Origin: Thalassotalea_A litorea | GTDB taxonomy: Bacteria; Pseudomonadota; Gammaproteobacteria; Enterobacterales; Alteromonadaceae | DNA: 64,000 nucleotides | Reading direction: 5' to 3' | Assembly: GCF_043642205.1 (NCBI RefSeq) | Contig: NZ_JBHZSG010000009.1 | Span: forward strand, 43,829 to 107,828 | In this document: positions 35,241 through 44,541 of the stretch, in pieces | How the letters are laid out: each line of letters begins with the position of its first letter | Position numbering within the stretch: the stretch's first letter is position 1 | Made by a program: the position numbers and the translations under genes | The notes under the pieces: generated by a model | Databases searched by the model: none | Told to the model about the DNA's origin: nothing | The model's input: only the letters and a program-made list of their open reading frames with translations

Positions 35241-36752
35241 ATGACAACTGAAATTAAGGTTCCCGTATTACCAGAGTCAGTAGCCGATGCAAGCGTTGCG
35301 ACCTGGCAAGTAGAAGTGGGTGAATCCGTAAGTCGTGATCAGGTATTAGTAGAAATTGAAACTGATAAAGTCGTGTTGGAAGTACCAGCACCTGCTGATG
35401 GTGTGGTCACAGAAATCCTTGAACAGGAAGGCGCAACCGTTTTAGGTGAGCAATTACTGGCGATTTTATCGGATGCGGACAGCAAAGCCGCTCCTGCTAA
35501 AGAAGACGCTAAGAAAGAAGCAAAAGCCGAAGCAAAAGCACCGGCAGCTAATACCGCGGCTGGCAAAGTTATCGATATTAAGGTTCCGGTTTTACCTGAG
35601 TCGGTGGCCGATGCTACGGTTTCTACCTGGCATGTTGCTGAAGGTGAAGCGGTAACTCGTGACCAAAACCTGGTGGATATCGAAACCGATAAAGTTGTAT
35701 TGGAAGTTGTTGCTGAAGAAGATGGTGTGATTGGTAAAATCATCCACGGCGAAGGTGACACGGTTCTTGGTGAACAGCTAATCGGTCAATTAAATGCCGG
35801 GGCAACTTCTGCACCCGTTGCTGCAGTTGAGTCTTCAGACGCTGCAGATGCCGCTGGTGATGAGATTGCCAGCCCGTCAGTACGTCGCTTACTAATTGAG
35901 AAAGGTCTAACAGCCGCTCAGGTTAAAGGCACAGGTAAAGGCGGTCGCATCTCTAAAGAAGACGTAGAAGCACACCTGGCAAAGGCTAAAGCGCCTGCTG
36001 CTCCAGCCGCTAAAGCGACTCCTGCAGCAGCTCCGGTTGCAGTACAGGGCGAGCGTAGCCAAAAACGTGTACCTATGACACGTCTACGTAAGACAATTGC
36101 AAACCGCTTATTAGAAGCGAAAAATTCAACGGCGATGTTGACCACATTTAATGAAGTTAACATGAAGCCAATCATGGACTTGCGTAAGCAATACAAAGAC
36201 GTATTCGAAGAGCGCCATGGTGCTCGTCTAGGTTTTATGTCTTTCTACGTTAAGGCCGTGACCGAAGCATTGAAACGTTTCCCTTCGGTAAACGCTTCAA
36301 TTGATGGCGATGATATCGTATATCACAACTTCTTTGATGTATCGATTGCGGTATCTACTCCTCGTGGTTTGGTAACACCGGTATTGCGTGACGCTGACCA
36401 ACTAGGCATGGCAGGTATCGAAAATGGTATCCGTGAACTGGCGATTAAAGGTCGTGACGGCAAATTAACCATGGACGAAATGCAAGGCGGTAACTTTACT
36501 ATCACCAATGGTGGTGTATTCGGTTCATTGCTTTCAACACCTATCCTTAACCTTCCGCAGACAGCGATTCTGGGTATGCACAAAATCCAGGACCGTCCAA
36601 TGGCGGTAGATGGCAAGGTTGAGATCCTGCCGATGATGTATCTGGCGCTTTCTTATGATCATCGATTAATCGATGGTAAAGAATCTGTTGGTTTCCTGGT
36701 AACCATTAAAGAGTTACTGGAAGATCCAACACGTCTGCTATTAGACATCTAA
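35241..36752 (+). CDS. sucB: 2-oxoglutarate dehydrogenase E2 (dihydrolipoyl succinyltransferase), two lipoyl domains
   Basis: 503 residues, roughly 100 longer than E. coli SucB because of a second lipoyl domain. Lipoyl 1 (about 3-78) has Lys43 in ETDKVVLEV; lipoyl 2 (about 111-185) has Lys151 in the same motif. The two are nearly parallel copies joined by an Ala/Lys-rich linker. A peripheral subunit-binding domain (ASPSVRRLLIEKGL) follows at about 208-245, then another Ala/Pro linker and the catalytic domain (from about 275) ending with the active-site region YDHRLIDGKE. It transfers succinyl groups to CoA. The E3 gene (lpd) is not in the window. Confidence 0.97.
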   Translation: MTTEIKVPVLPESVADASVATWQVEVGESVSRDQVLVEIETDKVVLEVPAPADGVVTEILEQEGATVLGEQLLAILSDADSKAAPAKEDAKKEAKAEAKAPAANTAAGKVIDIKVPVLPESVADATVSTWHVAEGEAVTRDQNLVDIETDKVVLEVVAEEDGVIGKIIHGEGDTVLGEQLIGQLNAGATSAPVAAVESSDAADAAGDEIASPSVRRLLIEKGLTAAQVKGTGKGGRISKEDVEAHLAKAKAPAAPAAKATPAAAPVAVQGERSQKRVPMTRLRKTIANRLLEAKNSTAMLTTFNEVNMKPIMDLRKQYKDVFEERHGARLGFMSFYVKAVTEALKRFPSVNASIDGDDIVYHNFFDVSIAVSTPRGLVTPVLRDADQLGMAGIENGIRELAIKGRDGKLTMDEMQGGNFTITNGGVFGSLLSTPILNLPQTAILGMHKIQDRPMAVDGKVEILPMMYLALSYDHRLIDGKESVGFLVTIKELLEDPTRLLLDI

Positions 36753-36885
36753 ATTTTAACCAAAATTTGTTCGGAATTTCACTGTAAGGGACTATCGCTA
36801 GTGCCTTGCAGTGTTTATAATCGCTACAATTTTTTTACAGGCAGTTAACGCTGCTATTTTTCTATATCGATAATTGGAAAACACC

Positions 36886-38052
36886 ATGAATTTGCATGAG
36901 TATCAAGCGAAGCAATTATTCGCAGAATATGGTTTACCAGTTTCAGAGGGCTTTGCTTGCGATACCCCTCAAGAAGCTGCTGAGGCTGCTGACAAGATCG
37001 GCGGTGATATGTGGGTGGTTAAAGCTCAGGTTCACGCTGGTGGCCGCGGTAAGGCTGGCGGTGTTAAGCTGGTAAAAACCAAAGAAGAAATCAAAGAATT
37101 TGCACAGCACTGGTTAGGTAAGAACCTAGTAACTTATCAAACAGATGCTAACGGTCAACCGGTTGCAAAAATCTTGGTTGAGAGCTGTACAGATATCGCA
37201 AACGAATTGTACTTAGGTGCCGTTGTAGACCGTGGTACTCGTCGTGTTGTATTCATGGCTTCTACCGAAGGTGGTGTTGATATCGAGACAGTTGCAGAAG
37301 AAACGCCGCACCTGATCCACAAAGCTGCGATTGACCCACTTGTTGGTCCTCAAGCGTATCAAGCACGTGAGCTAGGCTTCAAATTGGGTCTTAACCCAGT
37401 ACAAATGAAGCAGTTTGTTAAGATCTTCATGGGTCTTGGTAACATGTTCAACGACCACGATTTCGCATTATTGGAAATCAACCCATTGGTTATTACCGAT
37501 GAAGGCAACTTGCACTGTCTTGACGGCAAAATCGGTGTAGATTCAAACGCACTTTACCGTCAGCCTAAGATCCGTGGCATGCACGATCCTTCACAGGAAG
37601 ACGAGCGTGAAGCACACGCAGCTCAGTGGGAACTGAACTACGTAGCGCTAGACGGTAACGTTGGTTGTATGGTTAACGGTGCTGGTCTTGCAATGGGTAC
37701 CATGGATATCGTTAACTTGCACGGCGGTAAGCCAGCAAACTTCCTTGATGTAGGTGGCGGTGCGACGAAAGAGCGTGTTGCAGAAGCATTCAAAATCATC
37801 TTGTCTGACGACAATGTAAAAGCAGTACTTGTAAACATCTTCGGTGGTATCGTTCGTTGTGACATGATCGCTGAAGGTATCATTGGTGCGGTTAAAGAAG
37901 TAGGCGTAAACGTTCCTGTCGTTGTTCGTTTAGAAGGTACTAACGCAGAAGCTGGTCGTGAAGTATTAGCAAACTCTGACGTTGACGTAATCGCTGCTGA
38001 GTCTTTAACAGACGCTGCTGAGAAAGTTGTTGCTGCTGCGGAGGGCAAATAA
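36886..38052 (+). CDS. sucC: succinate-CoA ligase subunit beta
   Basis: 388 residues from ATG 36886 (MNLHEYQAKQLF), the exact E. coli length; an in-frame TTG at 36874 would add four residues and overlap the ribosome-site region. ATP-grasp features VKAQVHAGGRGKAGGVK and LEINPLVIT are present. With SucD it interconverts succinyl-CoA and succinate with nucleotide formation. The stop overlaps the sucD start (TAATG). Confidence 0.97.
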   Translation: MNLHEYQAKQLFAEYGLPVSEGFACDTPQEAAEAADKIGGDMWVVKAQVHAGGRGKAGGVKLVKTKEEIKEFAQHWLGKNLVTYQTDANGQPVAKILVESCTDIANELYLGAVVDRGTRRVVFMASTEGGVDIETVAEETPHLIHKAAIDPLVGPQAYQARELGFKLGLNPVQMKQFVKIFMGLGNMFNDHDFALLEINPLVITDEGNLHCLDGKIGVDSNALYRQPKIRGMHDPSQEDEREAHAAQWELNYVALDGNVGCMVNGAGLAMGTMDIVNLHGGKPANFLDVGGGATKERVAEAFKIILSDDNVKAVLVNIFGGIVRCDMIAEGIIGAVKEVGVNVPVVVRLEGTNAEAGREVLANSDVDVIAAESLTDAAEKVVAAAEGK

Positions 38053-38924
38053 TGTCTGTATTAATTAACAAAGATACCAAGGTAATCTGTCAAGGTTTCA
38101 CTGGTGGTCAAGGTACGTTCCACTCTGAGCAAGCGATCGATTACGGTACGCAAATGGTTGGTGGTGTATCTCCTGGTAAAGGCGGTCAAACGCACTTAGG
38201 TTTACCGGTATTTAACACGGTTCGTGAAGCGGTAGAAGCAACTGGTGCTACAGCGACAGTTATCTACGTTCCTGCGCCTTTCTGTAAAGACGCAATCTTA
38301 GAAGCTATCGATGCTGGTATCGAGCTAATCGTTACTATCACTGAAGGTATTCCTACGCTAGACATGCTTGACGTTAAAGTGAAGCTTGAAGAAACTGGCG
38401 TTCGCATGATTGGTCCAAACTGTCCAGGTGTTATCACTCCGGGCGAGTCAAAGATCGGTATCATGCCAGGTCACATCCACAAGCCAGGTAAAGTTGGTAT
38501 CGTATCTCGTTCAGGTACACTAACTTACGAAGCGGTTAAGCAAACGACAGATGCTGGTTTCGGTCAGTCTTCTTGTGTTGGTATCGGTGGTGACCCAATC
38601 CCAGGTACGAACTTCATTGACGTTCTTGAAATGTTCGAAAACGATCCGCAAACTGAAGCAATCGTTATGATCGGTGAGATCGGTGGTACTGCAGAAGAAG
38701 AAGCTGCTGAATACATTAAAGCTAATGTATCTAAGCCAGTTGTTTCTTACATCGCAGGTGTTACTGCTCCTCCAGGTAAGCGTATGGGCCATGCTGGTGC
38801 TATCATCGCTGGTGGTAAAGGTACTGCTGACGAGAAATTCGCGGCTCTTGAAGCTGCAGGTGTTAAAACCGTTCGTTCACTTGCTGACATCGGTAAAGCA
38901 TTGACTGAGAAAACTGGTTGGTAA
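38052..38924 (+). CDS. sucD: succinate-CoA ligase subunit alpha
   Basis: 290 residues. CoA-binding Rossmann part with GFTGGQGTFHSEQAI, then IGPNCPGVI, GIVSRSGTLTYEAV and the phospho-His region GHAGAIIAGGKGTA. It is coupled to sucC by a 1-bp stop/start overlap. A terminator follows 20 bp later, ending the operon. Confidence 0.98.
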   Translation: MSVLINKDTKVICQGFTGGQGTFHSEQAIDYGTQMVGGVSPGKGGQTHLGLPVFNTVREAVEATGATATVIYVPAPFCKDAILEAIDAGIELIVTITEGIPTLDMLDVKVKLEETGVRMIGPNCPGVITPGESKIGIMPGHIHKPGKVGIVSRSGTLTYEAVKQTTDAGFGQSSCVGIGGDPIPGTNFIDVLEMFENDPQTEAIVMIGEIGGTAEEEAAEYIKANVSKPVVSYIAGVTAPPGKRMGHAGAIIAGGKGTADEKFAALEAAGVKTVRSLADIGKALTEKTGW

Positions 38925-38945
38925 TCTACCACTAAGTTTCTAAAT

Positions 38946-38983
38946 AAACGCCTCGCTACTTCGGTATCGGGGCGTTTTTTTTT
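38946..38983 (+). terminator. terminator of the suc operon
   Basis: AAACGCCTCG pairs with CGGGGCGTTT around an ACTTCGGT-type loop and ends in nine Ts. Confidence 0.85.
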
Positions 38984-39000
38984 GCACATGGACGTGCTTA

Positions 39001-39031
39001 GTCGAGATATTACCATCCATGATATCTCGAC
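39001..39031. repeat. 10-bp perfect inverted repeat
   Basis: GTCGAGATAT and ATATCTCGAC around an 11-bp centre, with no T tract afterwards, so a terminator is unlikely. It could be an operator or cruciform. The rest of 39032-39238 shows nothing further. Confidence 0.7.
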
Positions 39032-39238
39032 ATATTGTAAATCCCTGTACATATCCTGAACGCGTCTGGATGGTGCTAGTCAGGGGCGCTTTTGGATTTT
39101 GAAGTTGTTTTAAAAAAAGTTATGTTAAGGAATAACACAGGAAGAGGATGTAAATGGTTGTTTTTACTATTAGTAAAATTAAAACGTTAATAATCTTTAG
39201 CCGCTTTTGTCACTATTTGTATTAGGGATAACGCAAAC

Positions 39239-39810
39239 ATGAAAATCAAATCTCGTCGAATACTCTTCGCCACCGCGATAATACCAATCCCATTAAATTA
39301 TTGCTCACTCAGTGAGAATTTAAAGGCGTTTAGACAAGGCTTTGATTGCAGAGAATGGTCACTCCATTGTCAAAATCAGTAACGCAGGATAAACGCCTTT
39401 AAAACTCACCCGTAGGGAGTTAGTGAGAGGCCCATTTACTGCCCTATATTTCATTAATATAGAATGACTATATCAATAAAATCTATGTTGTAAATGAACC
39501 TCGGCCCTAACTCTGAGTTGTGCACAAACTTAATGGGATTGGTATAAGCGTTATTTTGGTCGCTGTATTCGCCTTTTTTGCGGATGAGGCGCGCAAAGAA
39601 ATTTATTTCCTCTGTAGTAATTTCAAACAAGGGGATAGTTATTCAGATGTTATCAAACAATTGGATACCGCGAACTTATCTGCCTACCAAGTGGACAGTC
39701 CCGAATCGGGTAAACGCGTTGTTCATAGTAGTACGCTTCATTTTCACATCATCTCTTGTGACATTAATTTTGATAAAACTGGGGTAGTAACTTCTGCCTC
39801 ATACAAATAA
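39239..39810 (+). pseudogene. small signal/anchor protein gene split by a MITE-like element
   Basis: The 5' part (ATG 39239; MKIKSRRILFATAI) runs into the element at 39281 and stops inside it at 39382. The 3' part resumes at 39547 (SVILVAVFAFFADEARKEIYFLCSNF...) and ends at 39810. Removing 39281-39546 (266 bp) joins the halves in frame as one ~102-residue protein with a continuous N-terminal hydrophobic segment. The 3' part could instead start at GTG 39520 supplied by the element, which would keep a truncated but anchored product. The family is not recognised; the mature part has two Cys (CSNF, SCDI). Confidence 0.8.
39281..39545 (+). mobile_element. MITE-like non-autonomous element, full copy inserted in a gene
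   Basis: 265 bp. The ends are perfect 16-bp inverted repeats: ATACCAATCCCATTAA (39281-39296) and TTAATGGGATTGGTAT (39530-39545). Inside lies a second perfect 14-bp inverted repeat, TTTAAAGGCGTTTA (39319-39332) and TAAACGCCTTTAAA (39390-39403). Short palindromes CTCACTCAGTGAG and AACTCAGAGTT sit near each end. ATA flanks both ends (39278-39280 and 39544-39546), a possible TA or ATA target duplication. It encodes no transposase. Copies are at 10656, 15222, 24758 and 63924. Confidence 0.9.
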
Positions 39811-39989
39811 GGGTTTAGGTTCTGCTAGGGAAGCGTGAAAATTAACTCGATCAATTGGCAATTTTTAATAGACGCGGTCAGATCTTGATTCATGAAAATA
39901 AGTTAGTTGGTTTATTTTTATCAATGATTTTGTAGTACAGCCACGATGGAAACGGAAATTTTTCGAAACTCAAGATCTAACCCTAATTA

Positions 39990-40985
39990 CTATTTAAACC
40001 AATCTTTATACGCAAATAAGCCAACACTGCCGCCAGTATGTAAAAAGGCGACATTTTCAGTATCTGAAAATTCGCCCTTTTTCAGCATATCCAACATACC
40101 GGCCATGGCTTTTCCTGTATAAACAGGGTCGAGCAAAATTGCCTCCTGCCTCGCTAGGGTTTTTACCGCTTCAACCATTGAATCCGTCGGGATCCCGTAA
40201 CCCTCACCATAATACTGATCTTTAATTTCAATGCGTTTTATCGCGGATTGTAAATTAAAACCTAAAGCTTCGCTCATGGGTTCCAATAAATTGATGATTA
40301 ATTGTCGTTGCGCAGCTTCGGGCTTACTCACGCATACGCCAATAACCCGCGTATCAGCATCTAAAAGCTCCATGCCGGCGATTAATCCGGCTTGGGTTCC
40401 GGCACTGCCAGTGGCATGAATTAATGCATCTAACTTAATTTGCTGCTGTTCACATTGTTCCATTAGCTCAAATGCACACTCCACATACCCACAGGCGCCA
40501 ATCGGATCAGAGCCGCCAACAGTGATAAAATAGGGCACTTCACCTTGCGCTTTGAGTTGTTCAACAAGAGACATTGCATGGTTCAGGCTGTCCTCGTTAT
40601 CTGGGACGATAAACGTGTCAGCCCCGAGAATGTTGTCCAACAATAGGTTGCCACTATGCAGATAATCTTCACCGCCAGTTCCCGCGACCTTTTCAAGTAC
40701 CAGCGCACATTTTAATTGGTATTTATTGGCTGCAGCCGCGGTTTGCCGAGCGTGATTCGATTGAATGCCGCCAATGGTGACTAACACTGTCGCATTTTGC
40801 TGTAGGGCATCAGCAATAAGGTATTCAAGCTTGCGGGTTTTATTGCCGCCGGTGGCAAGCCCGGTACAATCATCCCGCTTAATAAATAATTGTGCGCTGC
40901 CTAGCCGGTTAGTCAGGTTTGCTAATGGCTCAAATGGTGTGGCACCATTCATTAACGTCACTTTTTTTCGTTCTATTTTGTTCAT
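39990..40985 (-). CDS. D-cysteine desulfhydrase / ACC deaminase family PLP enzyme
   Basis: 331 residues of the fold II PLP family: LFIKRDDCTGLATGGNKTRKLEYLIADAL with the PLP Lys in GGNKTRK, TIGGIQSNHARQTAAAA, HATGSAGTQAGL, LLDPVYTGKAM and FLHTGG near the end. D-cysteine desulfhydrase, L-cysteate sulfo-lyase and ACC deaminase share this pattern and cannot be separated by eye. AAAGG precedes the ATG. It stands alone, facing the split gene. Confidence 0.88.
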   Translation of the reverse strand: MNKIERKKVTLMNGATPFEPLANLTNRLGSAQLFIKRDDCTGLATGGNKTRKLEYLIADALQQNATVLVTIGGIQSNHARQTAAAANKYQLKCALVLEKVAGTGGEDYLHSGNLLLDNILGADTFIVPDNEDSLNHAMSLVEQLKAQGEVPYFITVGGSDPIGACGYVECAFELMEQCEQQQIKLDALIHATGSAGTQAGLIAGMELLDADTRVIGVCVSKPEAAQRQLIINLLEPMSEALGFNLQSAIKRIEIKDQYYGEGYGIPTDSMVEAVKTLARQEAILLDPVYTGKAMAGMLDMLKKGEFSDTENVAFLHTGGSVGLFAYKDWFK

Positions 40986-41118
40986 TGAACGCCTTTATTT
41001 TCGTACCAATCAGTGAAACATTATACTAAAGCAAAACGCCTTTCGATTGACAGTTTAAATCGGCTATTTTTGCCCGCTTATCCAGGTTAATCTAAACTAT
41101 CCGCAGGAGGGAATTTAG

Positions 41119-41946
41119 ATGCCTAGTCATAATATTGTCACTCAACACTACACGCATGGGAGCTTGATTGAAACGATTCAGTCTGGTGTCGAAAAACTCG
41201 GAAAATCCGTCAGTGACGTCTCGGTCGATGATTTGGCCCCGGTAGATGAATTTCATATCGGTGGTCGGATGGCGACACAGGCGTTTCTGAGCCAGCTCAA
41301 TATTGACCCAACTCATAAGGTACTTGATGTTGGTTGTGGATTAGGAGGAAGCAGTCGTTTTGTCGCTCAGCAATACGGATGTCAGGTCACAGGTATCGAT
41401 TTGACTCAGGAGTTCGTTGACACCGGCAACACACTTTGTGCGTGGGTAGGGCTAACAAACAAGGTTCAGCTTAAGGTTGAAAATGCCTTGGCATTGAGTG
41501 ACGAAAATGAGAGTTACGACAGAGTCTATTTAATGCATGTGGGCATGAACATCGCAGATAAAAAAACATTAGCGACTGAACTTTTCCGGATATTAAAACC
41601 CGGCGGTAAGTTAGGTATCTATGATGTTATGAGGGTCAATAAGGGGGCGTTAAAATTTCCGGTTCCCTGGGCAAGTGAACCGGGTGGTAGTTCGGTGGCA
41701 TCGCTACCAGAATACCTTTCAGCGCTACAATCAGCGGGATTTCATGTCATTAAAGAAACCAATCGACGAGCGTTTGCTTTACAGTTTTTTTCAGAACTTC
41801 AGACTCGGATTGCAAATGCGGGAGGCCCTCCACCATTAGGCCTACATTTATTGATGGGCGATAAAGCACCATTGAAAATGAACAATATGCTTGAAAATAT
41901 TTCTCAAAATCTGGTGGCGCCAATCGAGATTATTGCCGAAAAATGA
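41119..41946 (+). CDS. SAM-dependent methyltransferase
   Basis: 275 residues. Class I methyltransferase core: motif I VLDVGCGLGGSSRFVA, GIDLTQEFV, YDRVYLMHVGMNIADK, and LKPGGKLGIYDVMR. The leading VDEFHIGGRMATQAFL and overall layout recall sarcosine/dimethylglycine-type methyltransferases, but the substrate is not certain. A very strong AGGAGG site precedes the ATG. It is followed by 343 bp with no gene and no riboswitch that I could recognise. Confidence 0.85.
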   Translation: MPSHNIVTQHYTHGSLIETIQSGVEKLGKSVSDVSVDDLAPVDEFHIGGRMATQAFLSQLNIDPTHKVLDVGCGLGGSSRFVAQQYGCQVTGIDLTQEFVDTGNTLCAWVGLTNKVQLKVENALALSDENESYDRVYLMHVGMNIADKKTLATELFRILKPGGKLGIYDVMRVNKGALKFPVPWASEPGGSSVASLPEYLSALQSAGFHVIKETNRRAFALQFFSELQTRIANAGGPPPLGLHLLMGDKAPLKMNNMLENISQNLVAPIEIIAEK

Positions 41947-42289
41947 TTGATGACGGTAAATCGCGCGAATGTTAAGCCGTTTATTTGCAGGCTGATACCC
42001 GATTATCGCTCATTTGTCGTAACACCTTTTATTTGTTTTATTTGAGCTTAGCTAAGCGGTTAGAGCCTAGATATTTGCACTTAGATCTTTGAAGTTTAAG
42101 CATAGGTGTATCAATGCGCGTATCTTACGTTCTTATCCACAAATTTTTAGAATCAATAATTACGCTCAATTTTTTTACCGAGGATTCATCGACTGTATTA
42201 ATCTTAAAGCGTGTCCTATATTTTAATGCAACTGTATAAATCTATTGGATTTTTCCTGGATAATCCCTAACTAAAGACATGGATGTTAA

Positions 42290-44341
42290 ATGAAAACGTT
42301 TTTTATCTTTTTGGCTATGTCACAATTTTCCTCAGCCGCTTATACGTTTGAACAAGATATCGAAACTATCATCGTTGAAGGACGCCAGGTTAACCTGTCA
42401 GGCAGTGCGGTAACCGCATCTGAAGGTGTGGTGGGGCAACAAGAAATACATATCAGACCCTTGTCCAGAACCGGCGATGTTTTGGAGTTGGTTCCAGGTA
42501 TGGTTGTTACGCAACACAGTGGCAGTGGCAAAGCAAATCAGTATTTTTTGCGTGGTTTTAATTTAGATCACGGCACTGATTTTGCGACGTTTGTTGATGG
42601 TATGCCCGTGAATCTTCGTAGCCATGGACATGGACAGGGCTACACCGATCTTAACTTTGTCATTCCTGAGACCATCGGAAAACTGGCCTATAAAAAAGGC
42701 GCGTATTACGCAGATATTGGCGATTTTAGCGGTGCTGGTGGTGTTCATATGACAACCGCGAGTACCCTTAACCATAACGTCGCTAGTTTAGGCTTAGGGG
42801 AGAATGGATATCAGCGGGCTTTACTGATGAATGCCGTTACAGGGCAACGTAGTAATACAATGTTTGCTGTTGAAGGTCATTATTACGATGGTCCCTGGAC
42901 GGATATCGACGAAGATATTGAAAAGTTTAACGTACTGCTTAAACACGAGCAGGCATTGCAAAATGGCAAGTTGTCGTTTTCATTAATGGCATATCAGAAT
43001 CAATGGAATAGCGCCGATCAAATACCAACGAGAGCCGTAACACAAGGTTTTATTGACGACTTGGGTTCAATTGACGATAGCGTTGGTGGTGAATCCAGCC
43101 GTTATAGCTTGAGTGCAAGTTGGATCACAGATCAGTGGCGTGGTTCGGCCTATGTGATTTCCTATGATTTGAATCTTTGGTCCAATTTTACCTATTTTCT
43201 TGATGACGAAACCAATGGCGATCAGTTTGAGCAGGTCGATCAGCGACATTTGTATGGTGGTCAGCTTGAATATCAGTTTCAATTTGCTGTTGGTCAATAC
43301 CCGAGTAGCAACCGTGTAGGCTTTGAGTATCGATATGATGACATCGATGAGGTTGGCCTGTATCAGACGCAAGCACGCAAACGACTTGGTGTAACCCGCA
43401 GTGATGAAATAGAGCAATTCAACACAAGCGCCTATTGGGAGAATAGCATTCACTGGATGGATGATTTTCGAACGGTTATTGGTTTACGTTACGATTACCT
43501 GAATTTTGATGTTTCTGATACCGCCGGTATCAATCGCTTTGGTATTGATTTAAGTGCCAACGATGGAACCGCCAGCGATGACCTGTTGTCGTTAAAAGCC
43601 AGCGTGATTTATGATTTCACTGAGGGTTGGGAAGGCTATGCTTCTGCGGGACAGGGCTTTCATTCAAATGATGCCAGGGGAACGACGATTACCATTGATC
43701 CGATTGATGGAACTATGGCCGACACCGTCGATCCGTTAGTACGCTCTACCGATTATGAACTAGGGATCCGTGGATTTATTGGAGACACCATCAATACGTC
43801 GCTGGCATTGTGGCGGCTGGACCTTGATAGTGAACTACTGTTTGTCGGTGATGCTGGCAACACCGAGGTTGCCAGACCTTCCAGGCGTCAAGGGATAGAG
43901 TGGGTGGCTTACTATTACTTTACGCCATTCCTAAGTACCGATTTTGAATACGCTTATACCGATGCAAGTTTTCAAGGTAGCTCTACAGAGGGTAATCAAA
44001 TTCCTGGCGCCGTCAAAGATGTCATTCAAGCCGGACTAAATCTGCATATGGACGAGTCTTGGTTTGGTAGTTTACGTTTTCGCTATTTTGGTAAGCGGCC
44101 GCTAACGGAAGATGGTAGCGAGTATTCAGGCAAGACGGCTAGCTGGAATACACGGATAGGCTATGACAACAATAATTGGCGAGTCTCCGTCGATGTTTTT
44201 AATTTGTTTAACAGCCGCGATCACGACATTGATTATTTTTATGAGTCAAAATTAATGGCGGAAAGTATCGGGGTAGAAGATGTTCATTTTCACCCAATAG
44301 AACCAAGAACGGTCAGGCTCGCGTTCGAAATTAAGTATTAA
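42290..44341 (+). CDS. TonB-dependent outer-membrane receptor
   Basis: 683 residues. Signal peptide (about 1-17), no clear STN domain. A plug domain follows (about 45-160: TGDVLELVPGMVVTQHSGSGKANQYFLRGFNLDHGTD, FVDGMPVNLRSHGHGQGYTDLNFVIPE), then a 22-strand-type barrel with periodic aromatic strands, ending in a terminal Tyr. The His-rich SHGHGQGY loop in the plug is unusual. The ligand is unknown and no exbBD-tonB or transporter genes are adjacent. Confidence 0.9.
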   Translation: MKTFFIFLAMSQFSSAAYTFEQDIETIIVEGRQVNLSGSAVTASEGVVGQQEIHIRPLSRTGDVLELVPGMVVTQHSGSGKANQYFLRGFNLDHGTDFATFVDGMPVNLRSHGHGQGYTDLNFVIPETIGKLAYKKGAYYADIGDFSGAGGVHMTTASTLNHNVASLGLGENGYQRALLMNAVTGQRSNTMFAVEGHYYDGPWTDIDEDIEKFNVLLKHEQALQNGKLSFSLMAYQNQWNSADQIPTRAVTQGFIDDLGSIDDSVGGESSRYSLSASWITDQWRGSAYVISYDLNLWSNFTYFLDDETNGDQFEQVDQRHLYGGQLEYQFQFAVGQYPSSNRVGFEYRYDDIDEVGLYQTQARKRLGVTRSDEIEQFNTSAYWENSIHWMDDFRTVIGLRYDYLNFDVSDTAGINRFGIDLSANDGTASDDLLSLKASVIYDFTEGWEGYASAGQGFHSNDARGTTITIDPIDGTMADTVDPLVRSTDYELGIRGFIGDTINTSLALWRLDLDSELLFVGDAGNTEVARPSRRQGIEWVAYYYFTPFLSTDFEYAYTDASFQGSSTEGNQIPGAVKDVIQAGLNLHMDESWFGSLRFRYFGKRPLTEDGSEYSGKTASWNTRIGYDNNNWRVSVDVFNLFNSRDHDIDYFYESKLMAESIGVEDVHFHPIEPRTVRLAFEIKY

Positions 44342-44541
44342 CCAAAAGCGTTAAGGCTATATTGACGACAACCTGTTGTTGGTCATCCTTCACCTCAAAT
44401 ATTACGCCGGTTAGTACAGCACCTTTAGCATAGTACTAAGTTGCAGGGATTCGTTTAAGCAACGATATAGGTGTGGAATTTCTCGGTAGCATTGAGGATC
44501 TTACTATATAGTTAAATCATAACATTGAAAGGCTTAATGGA

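Noticed and set aside
35339..35761. 140-codon minus-strand ORF in sucB
   Set aside because: Antisense shadow of the duplicated lipoyl domains; its internal repetition reflects theirs.
41947..42289. Cobalamin or other riboswitch before the TonB receptor
   Set aside because: No B12-box or other conserved aptamer block was recognised in the 343-bp gap.
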